A stretch of 64,000 nucleotides of DNA from contig JASJOG010000068.1 in assembly GCA_030142905.1 (NCBI GenBank), forward strand, positions 1,146,001-1,210,000, in the 5' to 3' direction. The first letter of the stretch is position 1; every line of letters starts with the position of its first letter. Source of the stretch: Heliopora coerulea. Its lineage: Eukaryota; Cnidaria; Anthozoa; Scleralcyonacea; Helioporidae. Below the pieces are notes generated by a model. That model saw only the letters and a list, made by a program, of their open reading frames with translations, made no database searches and was not told where the DNA came from. Positions 50,865 to 60,987 of this stretch are shown here, in pieces. A program made the position numbers and the translations under genes.

Positions 50865-51260
50865 TAAAGAATGTTCGTTGTTATTATTAGCTTCACGCCC
50901 GTAGACGATCTTCAGACGATCGTCTACGGACGTGAAACTAATAGTAACAACGAACATTCTTTAGCAACATTTTATTGATCTTGCTCTATCATCCAGGATA
51001 TCGAGCACTTTTAGAATCGTTGATAAATCATTCGAATATATATATTTATATATATACTGTATATATATAAGTTAACAGATGAAGGGAAATCTCGAGTGCC
51101 CAAATACCTCACTTATAATAAGCAATCGAATGAAAATGCCATGTTTCTGAATATATATGTGTGGTACATTTGAGTTGCTTATATAATGTAGGTTTCTCCA
51201 TCCTGCTCGTCAGCACTACACTGATGAGGCCCAGTAGGCCGAAACAGTTCCGTCTGTAGT

Positions 51261-51291
<31 letters not shown>

Positions 51292-53268
51292 GCACTCCTG
51301 TTCGGTTTTTAAACGTTACATATGCATATCATTTGAACTCAGGGCCAGCATAAGTCCAGCTTTACACACATTAACTGACAAACAAATTTACTTTCCACAC
51401 AGCTAGACAGTGTTGTAATTATTCTTTCAGCAATAGCTCAAATTCGGTTAATGATTCTTCTTCCGATTTCAAAACACAGAGAAACAATTGACTAAAAGAG
51501 GTGAAGCCGAATTTTTTACGGGCTCTGAGGTGTTTTGAAACAGGAATCGTCATTACTACTACAATCATCATCGTCGCTATCATCAGCAGCAGCACTGTCA
51601 TTATCAAATCAAAAATATCCATCGTGTTGGAGATACTACCTTTCGTCACCATCCTCACTGTTATCATTATCATTATCTCCCTCCAAAACATCATTATCAA
51701 CACCATCGTCATCATCATCTTTATCATCATCACCATCATTTTTATCATCATAATCATCATCTTTATTGTCATCACCATCATCTTTATTATCATCATCTTT
51801 ATCATTATCATCACCATCTTTATCATCATCATCATCTTTATCATTATCATCATCATTTTTATCATCATCACCATCATTTTTATCATCATAATCATCATCT
51901 TTATTGTCATCACCATCATTTTTATCATCATCACCATCCTCTTTATCATCGTCATCATCATATTTATCATCATCACCATCATCTTTATTATCATCATCTT
52001 TATCATTATCATCACCATCTTTATCATCATCATCATCATCTTTATCATTATCATCACCATCTTCACCATCATCATCATCTTTATCATCATCATCACCATC
52101 ATCTTTGTCATCACCATCATCTTTACCATCATAACTACTATCACATTGTCTCTTTTATCATCGTCATCGTCTTTGTCGTTATTGTGATTGTTACTGTTAT
52201 AATTGAACTTAATTCAGATATCAGATAAATCAGATTATCGTCTTCTGTACGTCAAAACTGAAACTCAAAGTGACCCGAATTTGTCAATTTTCAGGACCTT
52301 TCTACCTACTTGTGGAGTTCTGTAACAACGGATGCTTGAGAGAGTTCTTGCAAGACCATAAAAGAAATCCTTCTTACGTTAACTTGGCGAGAAGGCCGCC
52401 ACTGGATTTGGAATGGAAACTTCAGCGTATCCTTGAAATCTGCAATGGAATGAAATTTCTCTCAAAACAAAAGGTAATATAAAACTCAATCTCTTCATAA
52501 ATATTTGCAATAAAAAGGTCAATTCTCTTCGATTTACACTTCTTGCAACAAGAAACAAATTTTAACCAACAGTTCCAATCACGTTCTTGATCAGAATTGT
52601 TGCTTAGGCTCAAAGATGAATTGGATGTGTCCGAGTATAAACATGATTTTCCTTGGTTTTTAAATAAAAAGAAAAACTAAATTAACCTAATATCATATAT
52701 AGGTCACGGCTATTTTTTTATTTTTCGTTGCACTCAAAAGGCACGATAACCATGACAAAGCAAATTCTACCAACCCGTACGGCGAAATTTGAGCAATTAA
52801 TTTAACTGATATAGAAAATATCGAATATTTAATTTTCTTTCACGCGTGATTCTTGTCGAGAGAGTTTCGACAGTTGTCTTGTTAAAAGCGCTTTCTCACT
52901 TAGAACTGCTTAATTCTTTTCAAATAAATTTGTTAGTCTTTGTTTTTCAGATTGTCCACAGAGACCTCGCAGCCAGGAACATTTTGCTTGATGAGAACAT
53001 GGTCGCCAAGGTTTCCGACTTCGGAATGGCGAAAGATATTTATGTTAAATCATATTACAAGCAAAGTCACGAGGTATGTCTTTCAGTAGAATTTTGAACA
53101 TGCTAGGATTCCTGCTCCGGTTGTACAACAACAAGATATATATCATAAAACGAATAACCGCAGCAGCTGAATATATATAATTACAATCGTAAAAATTCAG
53201 ATTCTTTCAACTATTGAAAGCTACCTTCTTTTCTGACCATACCCCCAGCTCCCACAAGTAGAGTTACA

Positions 53269-53302
<34 letters not shown>

Positions 53303-53571
53303 GTAATAATAATTCGGGGAGTACTTTCAGGGACTTTAGAGGGCTGTATATCCCTTGCTCCCTCCTGACTGGATAAGTTGGGCGAGTAAGGGCTGGCCCC
53401 GTGGGTGTTTCTTAAAATCCATTTTAATGGTAAAATTTCCTTTCCCCACAAGTTCCCTGAAATGTGCAATGTCTGTTGCGGCCTTACCTGGCGGGATGCT
53501 GGGAGACCGTAGCAGGCTAAGACCCCTTCCACTGTCCTTAGTTGGGTGGTGTGCGAGTTGTAATGATAATG

Positions 53572-53617
<46 letters not shown>

Positions 53618-56600
53618 GACAAAAAACCCGTGCGTTTTAACAATCACATATGGCAGAAATAGATCAAAATAATCAATTTCAACCAAACCAAATCCATGAT
53701 GCTGCTGACGTAAATGTGGCTTTACATAGTAGAGCTGAGGATAAAGTAGATCATGAGCACAACAGAACTTATCATACAGGGAGCACAGAGTGGATAGATG
53801 ATGAGAAAAGAAGAGTCGTACAATTTGATAGAGAAGAAAGATTAAAGGGAAAAGGTTTCATGAAAAGACTTAAGGCAAGATGGGACCGAGAATTTCCAGA
53901 CAAGAATAGAACAGCGCGAAACTTGAAACGAACGATAGATCAGAGCAGCTGGTAGTTGAAGTCGCCAAAAATATGCAATGGACAGCAGACATGAAAGTCA
54001 ATTTACTTCTAATAGACCAAGAAGAAAGGCAGAAAGGGAGAGGGTTCATGAAAAGAATCAAAGAAAGGTGGGACACTAAATATCCAGAACTTACAACTGT
54101 AAGCATGCAAAAGCTCAGAGATAATGCCTCGAGGTTCAAAAAAGAAAAAGAGATCCTAAACTTGATACTGGTGAGAAGAAGGCAGATGATAGAACAAACT
54201 GAAGAACCACCAGCAATAGAAGAAGGAATTAATGAACAAAATGACATCCATGATCAACAAGAGAATGAAGAAATAAGTTATCTAGAAACTGAGCGTGAGA
54301 CTGAAATAGAAACAATAGGAGATGAGGACAAAGATCTTGAGATGAAGATGATAAAGCAGTTGCAAAAGCTACAGCCGAGCAGTATGGAAGCAATGCAACC
54401 AAGGGAAAAACTCGAGAAACTCAGAATGACAAAAGAGATAGAGGAAAGTGCTGAAAGAATTTTAGGAATGTACTTGAAAGATATGGACGAAATTCCAGAG
54501 ATAACAGATATGGTCTATGCGATAGGAAAAGTAATAGCAGAGAAAATGGGAATAACAAAGAAAGATAGACCACAAAAGAAGAAACCTGGTAATGAGAACA
54601 GGAGAGAACGTAAGTTGAAAGGCGAAATGAAGCAACTGCGGCAGAAGATTGCACGAATAAGCAACGAGATACATAGAAGAAAAGAGAAAAGAAAAGCAAC
54701 AAGAAAGGAGAAAAAATACCTTGCGGAGTTGAAAGAGCAAATGGGAGGAGTAACAACAACAAATGCAGCACTTGCTACTCACAAGGAAACATGGATTGAC
54801 CAACTACTATACAAGAAAATCAAGTTAGAAAAGATGATGGAGAGAGGAAAGAGGATCATGGATAATGCTATGTTTGAAAAGGATCAAAGAAACTTCTACA
54901 AAAGGATCGAAAACAGTACCAAATATGAAGGGAAACCACCAGAAATGAACAAATTTATTGCATTCTGGGGAGGAATATGGGAGAAGGAGGACGTTACGCC
55001 AATGTTAACGTGGATGGATGAGGTAAAAGAGGAGCTGAAGGCCAGCATTGATACGGTTAAAGAGTTCACCATTGAAAAAGAAAAGTTGCATAAGATTGCA
55101 AAGAAACGAAAAAATTGGACGTCACCAGGTATTGATGGAATTCAGAACTTTTGGTGGAAAAAGTTTAAATCAACACAGAAAGCTTTGAAGAGAGCATTTG
55201 AGAAAATAAAAGTAGATAACAATGTGATACCACAATGGTGGCCAGCAGGACGTACAGTATTGATACCAAAAACAAAAGAATTGAGTGATGAGAAGAATTA
55301 CAGACCTATCACATGTCTGAACACTTCATATGTTACTAACGGGACCGATTGGTAAGTATATGAGAGACCATGCCATGGAGAACAAAATCTGGGATGAAGG
55401 ACAATTAGGTGGAGTTGAAGGCGTGTTAGGAACAGTTGACCAGTTACTTATAGATGTGTGCATAATGGAAGAGGTGAAAAGCTACCACAGAAACATCGCC
55501 GTTGCCTACTGTGACTATAAGAAAGCGTACGATAAAGTACATCATGACTGGATGCTGAGAGTATTTAATTGGATGGGAATACCTAAGAATGTCTCCTCGT
55601 TATTGAAAGCGTTGATGAATAAATGGAAAACAAGGCTTGAGATATGGAACGATGGACAAAAGCAAATGAGTAGATGGATTCAAATCCTGTGTGGCTTCCT
55701 TCAAGGAGACAGTTATTCCCCAGTGGGATTCTGTCTTACAGAAGTTCCAGTTTGCAAACTACTCAAAGCTTCGAAAGGGTACAAGATGGTAAGACCTGGT
55801 AAAAGAAACGTAAAACGTACTCATAGCCTATTTATAGATGACCTCAAAGTATACCAGGAAAGCCACAAGATGCTACAAGTAGTAAATGAGACCATAGTCC
55901 AAGCCAGTCATGATACAGGAGCATGTTATGGGGTTTCAAAATGTGCTGAAATTATTTTTGAAAGAGGACAGATGATAAAAGGTGAAGGTTTAGAAGTCCT
56001 ACAAGAAAGAATGAAGACTATCGACCCAGACGAAAATGAAACCTACAAGTTTCTAGGTGTAGAACAAGTCCATGGGATTAAGAATAAAGAAGTGTTTGAA
56101 AGAATCAAAACCGAAATGATAAGGAGGCTCAATCTCTTGACTAAAACAGAACTGAATGATAGGAATTTGATGAAGGCAATAAACAGCAAAGTGATACCAG
56201 TTGCAGCGTATCCAATGAATGTATGCCGATTCAACAAAGATGAGTTACAAGAATTAGATCAGATCATAAAAAGATAACTAAGGCGAAACAACATGTTAGG
56301 AAGACAATCCAGCGATGAGAGATTGTACCTAAAACGAGAAGAAGAAGGAAGAGGACTTAAGTCATTACGAGATGTGTATAAAGAGACAAAGCTGAGACTG
56401 GCTTGTTATATGGAAAAGTCGGCAAGTAAATGGATACAAGCAGCTTGGGAAAGAGAAAAAGAGAAGGAATATACATCGGTTAAGAAAGAAGCACAAGAAG
56501 TAATGCAAGAGATTGGCTCAAGGATTGACTTTGAAGAAGGAAAAGTGACACATTGGAAGGGGAAAGACTAGACAAATCTTGGAAGGACACTTGGAAAAGT

Positions 56601-59600
56601 GTGAAAAAGGTCATCAAAAAAGGAACAGAGATACAAAGTAAGGAACACTACAGACAGAAGGAGTTACAAAGTAAGGTCTACAGGAAGCAACACGAGTCGT
56701 GCAATATGTGGCTGAAACAAAGCCTTGATCCGAGAAAAACAGCTGCAACAGTTAACATGATGGAGAAAATGATAGAAACTAGAGTGTGGAAAGTATCAAG
56801 GGGATTGCCTTGCGTTAATGTAAAATGTAGAGTTTGTGGTGAGCAAAAAGAAACTATGGATCATCTTTTGGCTGGATGTAAAATGTTAGCGCCAAGCGAA
56901 TACATCAGAAGGCATAACCGAGCATTAATGATACTTGCAGTTCAATGGGCAAAAGAATATAAGCTAATTGATGGCCAAACCAAGTGATATGCAGAAAGGT
57001 GGAAAGAGGACACGTTTTGGAGAGCAGTACTGCAAAGTTGATGTGGGACTTTGAATTCCATTTAAGAAAGACGACAACATCCAGACGACCAGATTTGACG
57101 TTAGAGGACAAACAAAAGAAAATAATTTGGATTTGTGATATGGCATGCCCACAAGAAGATAACATCGAAACCAAGACGAATGAGAAACGAACAAAGTACC
57201 AGCAGTTAGCATTCGAAATGAGAGAAAGACGTGTCGGATTCAAAGTGATCGCGATTCCAATTGTGATAGGGTGTCTTGGAGGAGGTATCAATAAATCAAT
57301 CAAGGAAGTGCGAAGAATATAGGAAAATGACGAATTGGCGAAACAAATTGTAGGAACGATGCAAAAGACGGTACTGATGGATAGCGAAACGATACTGAGA
57401 AAGATACTTTCAGGCTTAGTTCAGTATGTAGAAAACTAACATGTTTGTCTGTAGGGTGGATTATAGTGGGATTAGCCCAGTTTGAATTACAAGCTATAAA
57501 CCAATATTACCAAACAATCAAATCTGACTATCTTCTGTCCTACTTATGTGTTTATTGTGTTAAAAGAACTGTTGTAAAGGGACAGAAAAATTTTGTGTCC
57601 TTGTTATTAGGCTATTTATCAATAACGATTTGTAGCTATCATATTTCATAATAATAATAATAATAATGTTTTTCACTTTGTGATTGCCATACCACTATAA
57701 TTTATCGGACATGTGCCCACTTTGGCATATGGCAATTTGGGCTAAACGACCTCATTGGCTCGTATGAGCTGACTTTCCTCAATAATAATAATAATAATAA
57801 TAATGATAATAATAATAATGATAATAATAACAATCTTCCACTGTCCTTAGTTGGGTGGTGTGCGAGTTGTAATAACGATACCCATAACCATAATAATGAT
57901 AGAAAAATGATAACCAAAATCTGCAGTCAAAGTTAAATTATAATTTTATATAAAATTATAATTTTATATAATTTATAATTTTACATGATATATATTAATA
58001 AAGATAATCGAAAAAAATTACATATATTATGATTGATAACAACAATGATAAAGATCGTAGCACGAATTGTGATGAAATAATAATCATGATTATTATAATC
58101 TCTTAAAAACACATATCATTTTTAACCGTCCTATTTAGGGCAACTTTCCACTTCGTTGGATGGCTATTGAATCAATTCAAGAACTTACGTTTAACGAAAA
58201 GACCGATGTGTGAGTTGACAGTCATTGCAAACCTTTATCATCTGCAGAAAATAAAAGCCAGAGTATCAAGAAAACGTTTCTGGCAATACATGCAAGATCG
58301 AATGATAAAAATTCAATTTGATACTTTGATTAACTAAATAAAGTTTTAATTTGTTTCTTTGTAGGTGGTCTTTTGGTGTACTTGTTTGGGAAATTTTCAC
58401 TGATGGTAAGTCCGCATATCTTAACTTACCCATTTATGCAAATACAGAGTCTATTCCATAAAAAACGCACCTAAGAATTCATTTGACCCTAATTTTGACG
58501 GCTCTCGTATCCTTCAGCATTAAAATACCTAAAGAAAAGTTTAATTTGCATATGATACAAAAATCATGTATCATGTTTTTTCGCGCTTGACATTTTGTAT
58601 TTGAGAAGTGATTAAGCAAATTTTGAAACGCGAATATTATTAAGTGGAGACTCCATGTTACACAGGTTGTCAGAACCATTGCATGCTGTTCTTTGTTTAT
58701 TTTATTTACTTTATTTACGCCAGAGCATATCCAAAATGGAAAGGCTCTTTCTCAAAGTCTTGACCGTAAGGACTCAAGCAGCAGATCAATGTTCATACAG
58801 TCAAGTCTGAAGGCAAAGTTTCCCCTCTGCGGAGTGACTATGTTTGCTAATGTTCATATTTACATTCTCCTCGGATGTTTTTAGCATTTTTTGCGGTTGA
58901 GATAAGCCTACGTGACAATATTTTGAATTAAAGTCTTCAGGTATATGAAGTACATCTAGCTAACACAAGTTTTATCAAAATAGATTTTGAATTCACTGGA
59001 TTAAAAAATTTACATCATACAAGGAGAAAATCCAAACAAAATTTCTCAACGCCGACAGGTTAAATATCCGACTGAGTTAATGCATGTCATTATGGCATAT
59101 TTTTCGAGGCATAAACTTACAATTCGTGGCTCAAAGTTTCTAGTGCAGTGTCTTTCCAGATCACGACTGATCTGAACGACAGCTTGTTGCCTGAAAACCT
59201 TAGTACATTTGCTTGGCAGATCATGTTTGGAACTCTTGCTAAAACGAACAGTCCATTGAAGGGAGATTTCTATTGAATATAGTTGTCCAAAGTTGTATTA
59301 GAATTTAAGAATAAGATTTTAAATTTCGTCAGAATATAAACAGAAATTACGTTTCTGCGTGTCTAGTAAGTCTCATTTCTCTTACGTACCCTATGATAAC
59401 ATGGACCATGAAAGCCTTTTGATCCGTAAAATTCAATTCAAACATGTTATTATGATAACGTTTAAGGAAAATTTCCCTACTATAACATCATCAACGACGA
59501 AAAGGTGGCACACTATATATTGACTGGAAAAAAGTTAAAACGTCCGTCGCAGTGCCCAAAATATTTGTAAGTATCTGTTTCTTTTAGTATTTTCAAGTCT

Positions 59601-60959
59601 TTCGTGTGTTCGGACCAGGAGTGGTTTGAGAGAGATAGGCAGGGAAGCAGTTCCGGACGTTAAATAACACAGCCAACAACACGACCAGCTTTGGCAGCTT
59701 TTAAAAAGAGTTAGGAAAAAACAATTCTCCTTAAATCATTCTATTCTGTTTGATATAGGTATCGCATTATCTCGAAGTGCTGGAGCGAAAAAAGCTATAA
59801 CAGACCTGGGTTTAGGGAATTGCACGATGAGCTCAGTATCTCCATAACTAATGAAGCAGTAAGATTTCACTATTTTTTTTCAAGTTATTATTCATATATT
59901 TTATCCTATATGTATATGTAAGCTTAATTTTTGATTGTCAACAGGATCTTCCCCTTTCCCTTCTCTTCCTCTTTCCCTTTTCATTTCTCTTTCCTTCCCT
60001 TCCCCTTTACTTTCCTCTCGCTTTCCCTTGCTCTTTCTCGTCATCTTCTCAATTTTCCTCACAGCCCTTACCCTTCTCCCTCTTTTTGTTCATCCTTTCC
60101 CCTTCCTTGCTCTTGCCCTTGCCCTTGCTCTTTCTCTTTCATTACATCCTCCCTTTCCGTTTCCCTTTCCCTCTGCCATTCTTTTACCCTCACCATCATA
60201 GTTACTCTCCCCCCTCCCCCTTACCCTCACCCCCACCCTCACCTTCACCCTAACCCTTACCCTCACCTTTACCCATACCCTCACCTTCACCTCACCTTCA
60301 CCTCACTCTCACCCTCACCCCCACCCCCACCCTTACCCTCACCCTCACCTTCACTTTTACCCTTACCTTACTCCTTCCCTTTTCTTTTCAGTTTCCCTTT
60401 TCTTACTTCACTCTTTATTTTATTATAACACTTAACGTTTTACATAATTACCAATTACTAGAACCCAGAGGCACCTAAAAACGCCATGGCATCCTTTAGG
60501 AAGGGATTCAACGAAACAAAAAGAAGCATTACAAGGAGGTTGTCTCGAAAACGGAGTGCAAGAAATAGCCAAACGTCTTCCCTCGACGGTAGTTGTTCCG
60601 TCACTCCTCAAAACCCTCGCAGAAACGGCAGGAAAGAGTCTCTCATTCCTGATGACACCACCCGCAACTTGGAGCTGGAAAACATTAGTGAGGATTTAGT
60701 GGGTATCCATCGAAAAGACACTGACGTGAGCCTAGAAGCCGTTTCAATTGATGAAAAAGAAAAAGAATCATCAACTGATAACGACAAGAACGGTAACGAT
60801 CACAAATCTGAAAGCGACGATGTTCCAGAAACTGACGAACAGCTTGAGGCTGACTTTAGCAGGTCTGGTGACACTGACCATTTGAATAAAACAAATCAAT
60901 ACGAAAAGGAAGAGACAAGTTTTGTCAATCCCGAGGCTAGCAAAGACGTTGACAATTGA
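41859..60959 (+). CDS. RTK-B: receptor tyrosine kinase with 3 GCC2/GCC3 modules (15 exons, 863 aa)
   Basis: Tandem paralogue of RTK-A with a much shorter ectodomain. Exons: 41859-41934, 42426-42908, 43489-43644, 44595-44756, 45647-45763, 46516-46640, 46911-47160, 47529-47639, 52295-52473, 52951-53073, 58139-58209, 58365-58405, 59467-59566, 59759-59858, 60462-60959. They total 2592 nt and stay open to the TGA. Domains: signal peptide 1-22; unknown N-terminal domain 26-186; three Cys-rich modules to about 331; TM about 337-359; kinase about 423-695 with GRGNFG 428-433, Lys453, HRD 556-558 and DFG 576-578; tail 699-863. Catalytic residues are intact. Several acceptors end in AAG (before exons 2, 3, 8 and 13) rather than CAG or TAG. 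Introns 8 and 10 are swollen by retroelements. RNA would settle the exon joins. Confidence 0.92.
42062..42170. repeat. (GGTA)n microsatellite
   Basis: About 110 bp of GGTA/GGTG units in RTK-B intron 1. Confidence 0.88.
42426..42908 (+). CDS. RTK-B exon 2: unrecognised N-terminal extracellular domain
   Basis: The 483-nt exon encodes about 161 residues with six cysteines and many N-glycosylation sequons (NTT, NFS, NHS, NIT, NIS). It corresponds in place, size, phase and the LNISGS phrase to exon 2 of RTK-A, but sequence similarity is otherwise weak, so this domain has evolved faster than the kinase. I do not recognise a family. Confidence 0.87.
43020..43130 (-). mobile_element. tRNA-like SINE relic
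   Basis: The minus strand reads an A-box-like GATTAGAGCG and, about 30 nt later, GGATTCGATC similar to a B box. No tail is seen. Weak case. Confidence 0.3.
43292..43421. mobile_element. MITE-like element, copy 5 (with internal duplication)
   Basis: ACACTTTCG and AAAGTGTTAAC ends around GGCGAGTAAGATCGTCTGGC. The TTAACCAGAGT block is duplicated inside, making it about 130 bp. It lies in RTK-B intron 2, the same intron as copy 1 in RTK-A. Confidence 0.6.
43489..45763 (+). CDS. RTK-B exons 3-5: three GCC2/GCC3 modules
   Basis: Exon 3 (156 nt) resembles module 1 of RTK-A (FLD, TKCEPCP, TYQ). Exon 4 (162 nt) is close to module 4 of RTK-A (shared phrases GSFYN/GSYYN, RCPNG, INVSSS, CIKS), and the sequence just after its donor also resembles the RTK-A intron. 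Exon 5 (117 nt) is a half module like RTK-A module 13. The three modules therefore map to RTK-A modules 1, 4 and 13. The intron after exon 4 contains about 0.7 kb of (TTGG)n. Confidence 0.9.
44095..44310. repeat. ATTCTAAT minisatellite
   Basis: About 215 bp of 18-bp-like units built on GAAATTCTAATTGTAATA, read through as an Ile/Leu-rich frame that is not a gene. In RTK-B intron 3. Confidence 0.8.
44335..44435. repeat. (GGAC/GGAT)n microsatellite
   Basis: About 100 bp of GGAC/GGAT/GGGT tetranucleotides directly after the ATTCTAAT minisatellite. Confidence 0.85.
44830..45535. repeat. long (TTGG)n array
   Basis: About 700 bp dominated by TTGG with TAGG, CTGG and GATT variants, between RTK-B modules 2 and 3. 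A 200-bp relative sits in the homologous RTK-A intron at 17.2 kb. Confidence 0.9.
45989..46085 (-). mobile_element. single copy of the Penelope-like terminal fragment
   Basis: Contains CTTGAGTTTTCGAGATG and GGAATTTGTTTTGTTTTATAC, matching the right arm at 28.57-28.62 kb and, inverted, the copy at 11.5 kb. In RTK-B intron 5. Confidence 0.45.
46516..46640 (+). CDS. RTK-B exon 6: transmembrane helix
   Basis: Begins GTGNK, then about 23 hydrophobic residues ([20 protein letters not shown]) and a basic stop-transfer run (RRKRRR). Phase 1 in, phase 0 out, as in RTK-A exon 17. Confidence 0.92.
46911..59858 (+). CDS. RTK-B exons 7-14: juxtamembrane region and tyrosine kinase domain
   Basis: Exon 7 has an acidic juxtamembrane segment with two tyrosines ([10 protein letters not shown]), then GRGNFG and the AAK lysine. 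Exon 8 has the C-helix (DELEI) and NVVNLLGVC. Exon 9 has the hinge VEFCNNG and an insert shorter than in RTK-A. Exon 10 has [15 protein letters not shown] and activation-loop YVKSYYK. Exon 11 has PLRWMAIES, exon 12 [11 protein letters not shown], exon 13 FPYYN and exon 14 [12 protein letters not shown]. Exons 10-13 have exactly the same lengths as in RTK-A (123, 71, 41, 100 nt). The kinase should be active. Coding exons are scattered over 13 kb because of transposon growth in two introns. Confidence 0.92.
47846..47887 (-). ncRNA. hammerhead ribozyme, left arm of palindrome
   Basis: Exact mirror of the motif at 50699-50740: GTCGT, CTGATGA, CGC/GCG stem II, GAAA, ACAC/GTGT stem III with a one-base loop, and ACGAC. 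It is antisense to the RTK-B pre-mRNA, so it would act only in a minus-strand transcript. Confidence 0.7.
48000..49279 (-). pseudogene. Penelope-like RT/GIY-YIG fragment, left arm
   Basis: Open on the minus strand from the palindrome centre to the stop at 48000. It covers the end of the RT (YRDD) through the GIY-YIG domain. The longer frame up to 49394 runs through the spacer into antisense of the other arm, so its first roughly 40 residues are chimeric. No start codon, 5' UTR or RT fingers are present. Confidence 0.85.
49307..50586 (+). pseudogene. Penelope-like RT/GIY-YIG fragment, right arm
   Basis: Mirror copy of the left arm. GIY-YIG residues lie around 50200-50480 (NYIGLT codons near 50245). 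The coding part has no stop or frameshift, consistent with recent insertion. As part of an RTK-B intron it is unlikely to be expressed as an element without its missing 5' half. Confidence 0.85.
50699..50740 (+). ncRNA. hammerhead ribozyme, right arm of palindrome
   Basis: Core CTGATGA 50704-50710 and GAAA 50723-50726. Stem I: GTCGT 50699-50703 with ACGAC 50736-50740 (5 bp). Stem II: CGC 50712-50714 with GCG 50719-50721, loop GTAA. Stem III: ACAC 50726-50729 with GTGT 50731-50734. Cleavage is predicted after the GTA ending at 50735. The U-U at the base of stem II recurs in the copy at 27.55 kb. It is sense in RTK-B intron 8. Confidence 0.75.
50864..50964. mobile_element. small perfect-ended inverted pair of Penelope-like tips
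   Basis: Arms 50864-50910 and 50918-50964 (47 bp, few mismatches) around a 7-nt loop. The minus strand of the left arm carries CTGAAGA, a CGTC/GGCG stem II with a TACG loop, and GAAG. The right arm retains GAAAC and AGTAACAACG. These are hammerhead ends of another Penelope-like copy. Confidence 0.6.
51213..51262 (+). ncRNA. hammerhead ribozyme, canonical core
   Basis: Core CTGATGA 51221-51227 and GAAA 51241-51244. Stem I: ACTACA 51215-51220 with TGTAGT 51255-51260 (6 bp). Stem II: GGCC 51228-51231 with GGCC 51237-51240, loop CAGTA. Stem III is short (AC 51244-51245 with GT 51252-51253). Cleavage is predicted after the GTC ending at 51254. A (TA)n run follows at once. It is sense in RTK-B intron 8. 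Confidence 0.8.
51550..52180. repeat. (ATC/ATT)n microsatellite array
   Basis: About 600 bp of ATC trinucleotides with CTTT interruptions, in RTK-B intron 8 close to exon 9. It yields long spurious Ile-rich, Met-rich and Ser-rich frames. Confidence 0.92.
53260..53615 (+). mobile_element. 3' terminus of an R2/NeSL-like LINE copy
   Basis: A block between two (TAA)n runs ends with CTTCCACTGTCCTTAGTTGG and the following TGTGCGAGTTGTAAT (53526-53564), then (TAA)n. The same 39-bp terminus recurs at 57835-57873. It looks like the 3' end of one copy lying just upstream of the longer element. Confidence 0.5.
53616..57670 (+). mobile_element. decayed REL-endonuclease non-LTR retrotransposon (R2/NeSL-like)
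   Basis: Order along the plus strand: two Myb/SANT-like repeats ([11 protein letters not shown] at about 53785; [12 protein letters not shown] at about 54040), a coiled, charged region, RT with motif A ([13 protein letters not shown]), motif B ([10 protein letters not shown]) and FIDD (motif C), a CCHC knuckle ([18 protein letters not shown]), and a C-terminal restriction-like endonuclease ([20 protein letters not shown]). The frame is broken by stops at 53953, 56275 and 56985 and by shifts near 55335, 56560 and 57030. It is inactive. Inserted in sense inside RTK-B intron 10. Confidence 0.88.
53650..57322 (+). pseudogene. broken ORF of the R2/NeSL-like element
   Basis: Segments 53650-53955, 53973-55355, 55330-56277, 56293-56571, 56553-56987 and 56984-57322 follow one another in protein order and lie in different frames or across stops. 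The stop at about 56985 replaces a Trp-like codon before YAERW. Only a handful of lesions in about 3.7 kb points to moderate age. Confidence 0.85.
57671..57920 (+). mobile_element. second LINE 3' terminus with (TAA)n
   Basis: Contains (TAA/TGA)n at 57780-57830, then the 39-bp terminus at 57835-57873 identical to 53526-53564. The 57690-57778 part is a unit of unknown origin. Confidence 0.45.
59940..60415. repeat. pyrimidine-rich (CCCT/CCCTCA)n tract
   Basis: About 475 bp of nearly pure C/T on the plus strand in the last RTK-B intron, shifting from TTCCC units to CCCTCA/CCCTTA hexamers. It ends about 45 bp before the last acceptor. Confidence 0.88.
60462..60959 (+). CDS. RTK-B exon 15: C-terminal tail
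   Basis: Encodes 165 residues in phase 0, ending TGA at 60957-60959. It opens with a basic, Ser-rich cluster ([11 protein letters not shown]) and then turns acidic. There is one tyrosine (QYEKE). It shares composition and plan, but little sequence, with the RTK-A tail. AATAAA follows at 60982-60987, only 23 nt after the stop, and is a plausible poly(A) signal. Confidence 0.87.
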   Translation, partial: NPEAPKNAMASFRKGFNETKRSITRRLSRKRSARNSQTSSLDGSCSVTPQNPRRNGRKESLIPDDTTRNLELENISEDLVGIHRKDTDVSLEAVSIDEKEKESSTDNDKNGNDHKSESDDVPETDEQLEADFSRSGDTDHLNKTNQYEKEETSFVNPEASKDVDN

Positions 60960-60981
60960 AGAAACCGCGCTAAATTGCTCG

Positions 60982-60987
60982 AATAAA
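60982..60987 (+). promoter_or_regulatory. possible polyadenylation signal of RTK-B
   Basis: AATAAA 23 nt after the RTK-B stop codon. It would imply a very short 3' UTR. Confidence 0.4.

Noticed and set aside
51419..52187. Met/Ile-rich and Ile/Thr-rich frames of 241 and 228 codons
   Set aside because: Translations of the ATC/ATT trinucleotide array on the two strands.
59931..60428. 165-codon Pro/Ser/Phe-rich frame
   Set aside because: Read-through of the polypyrimidine tract inside the last RTK-B intron.
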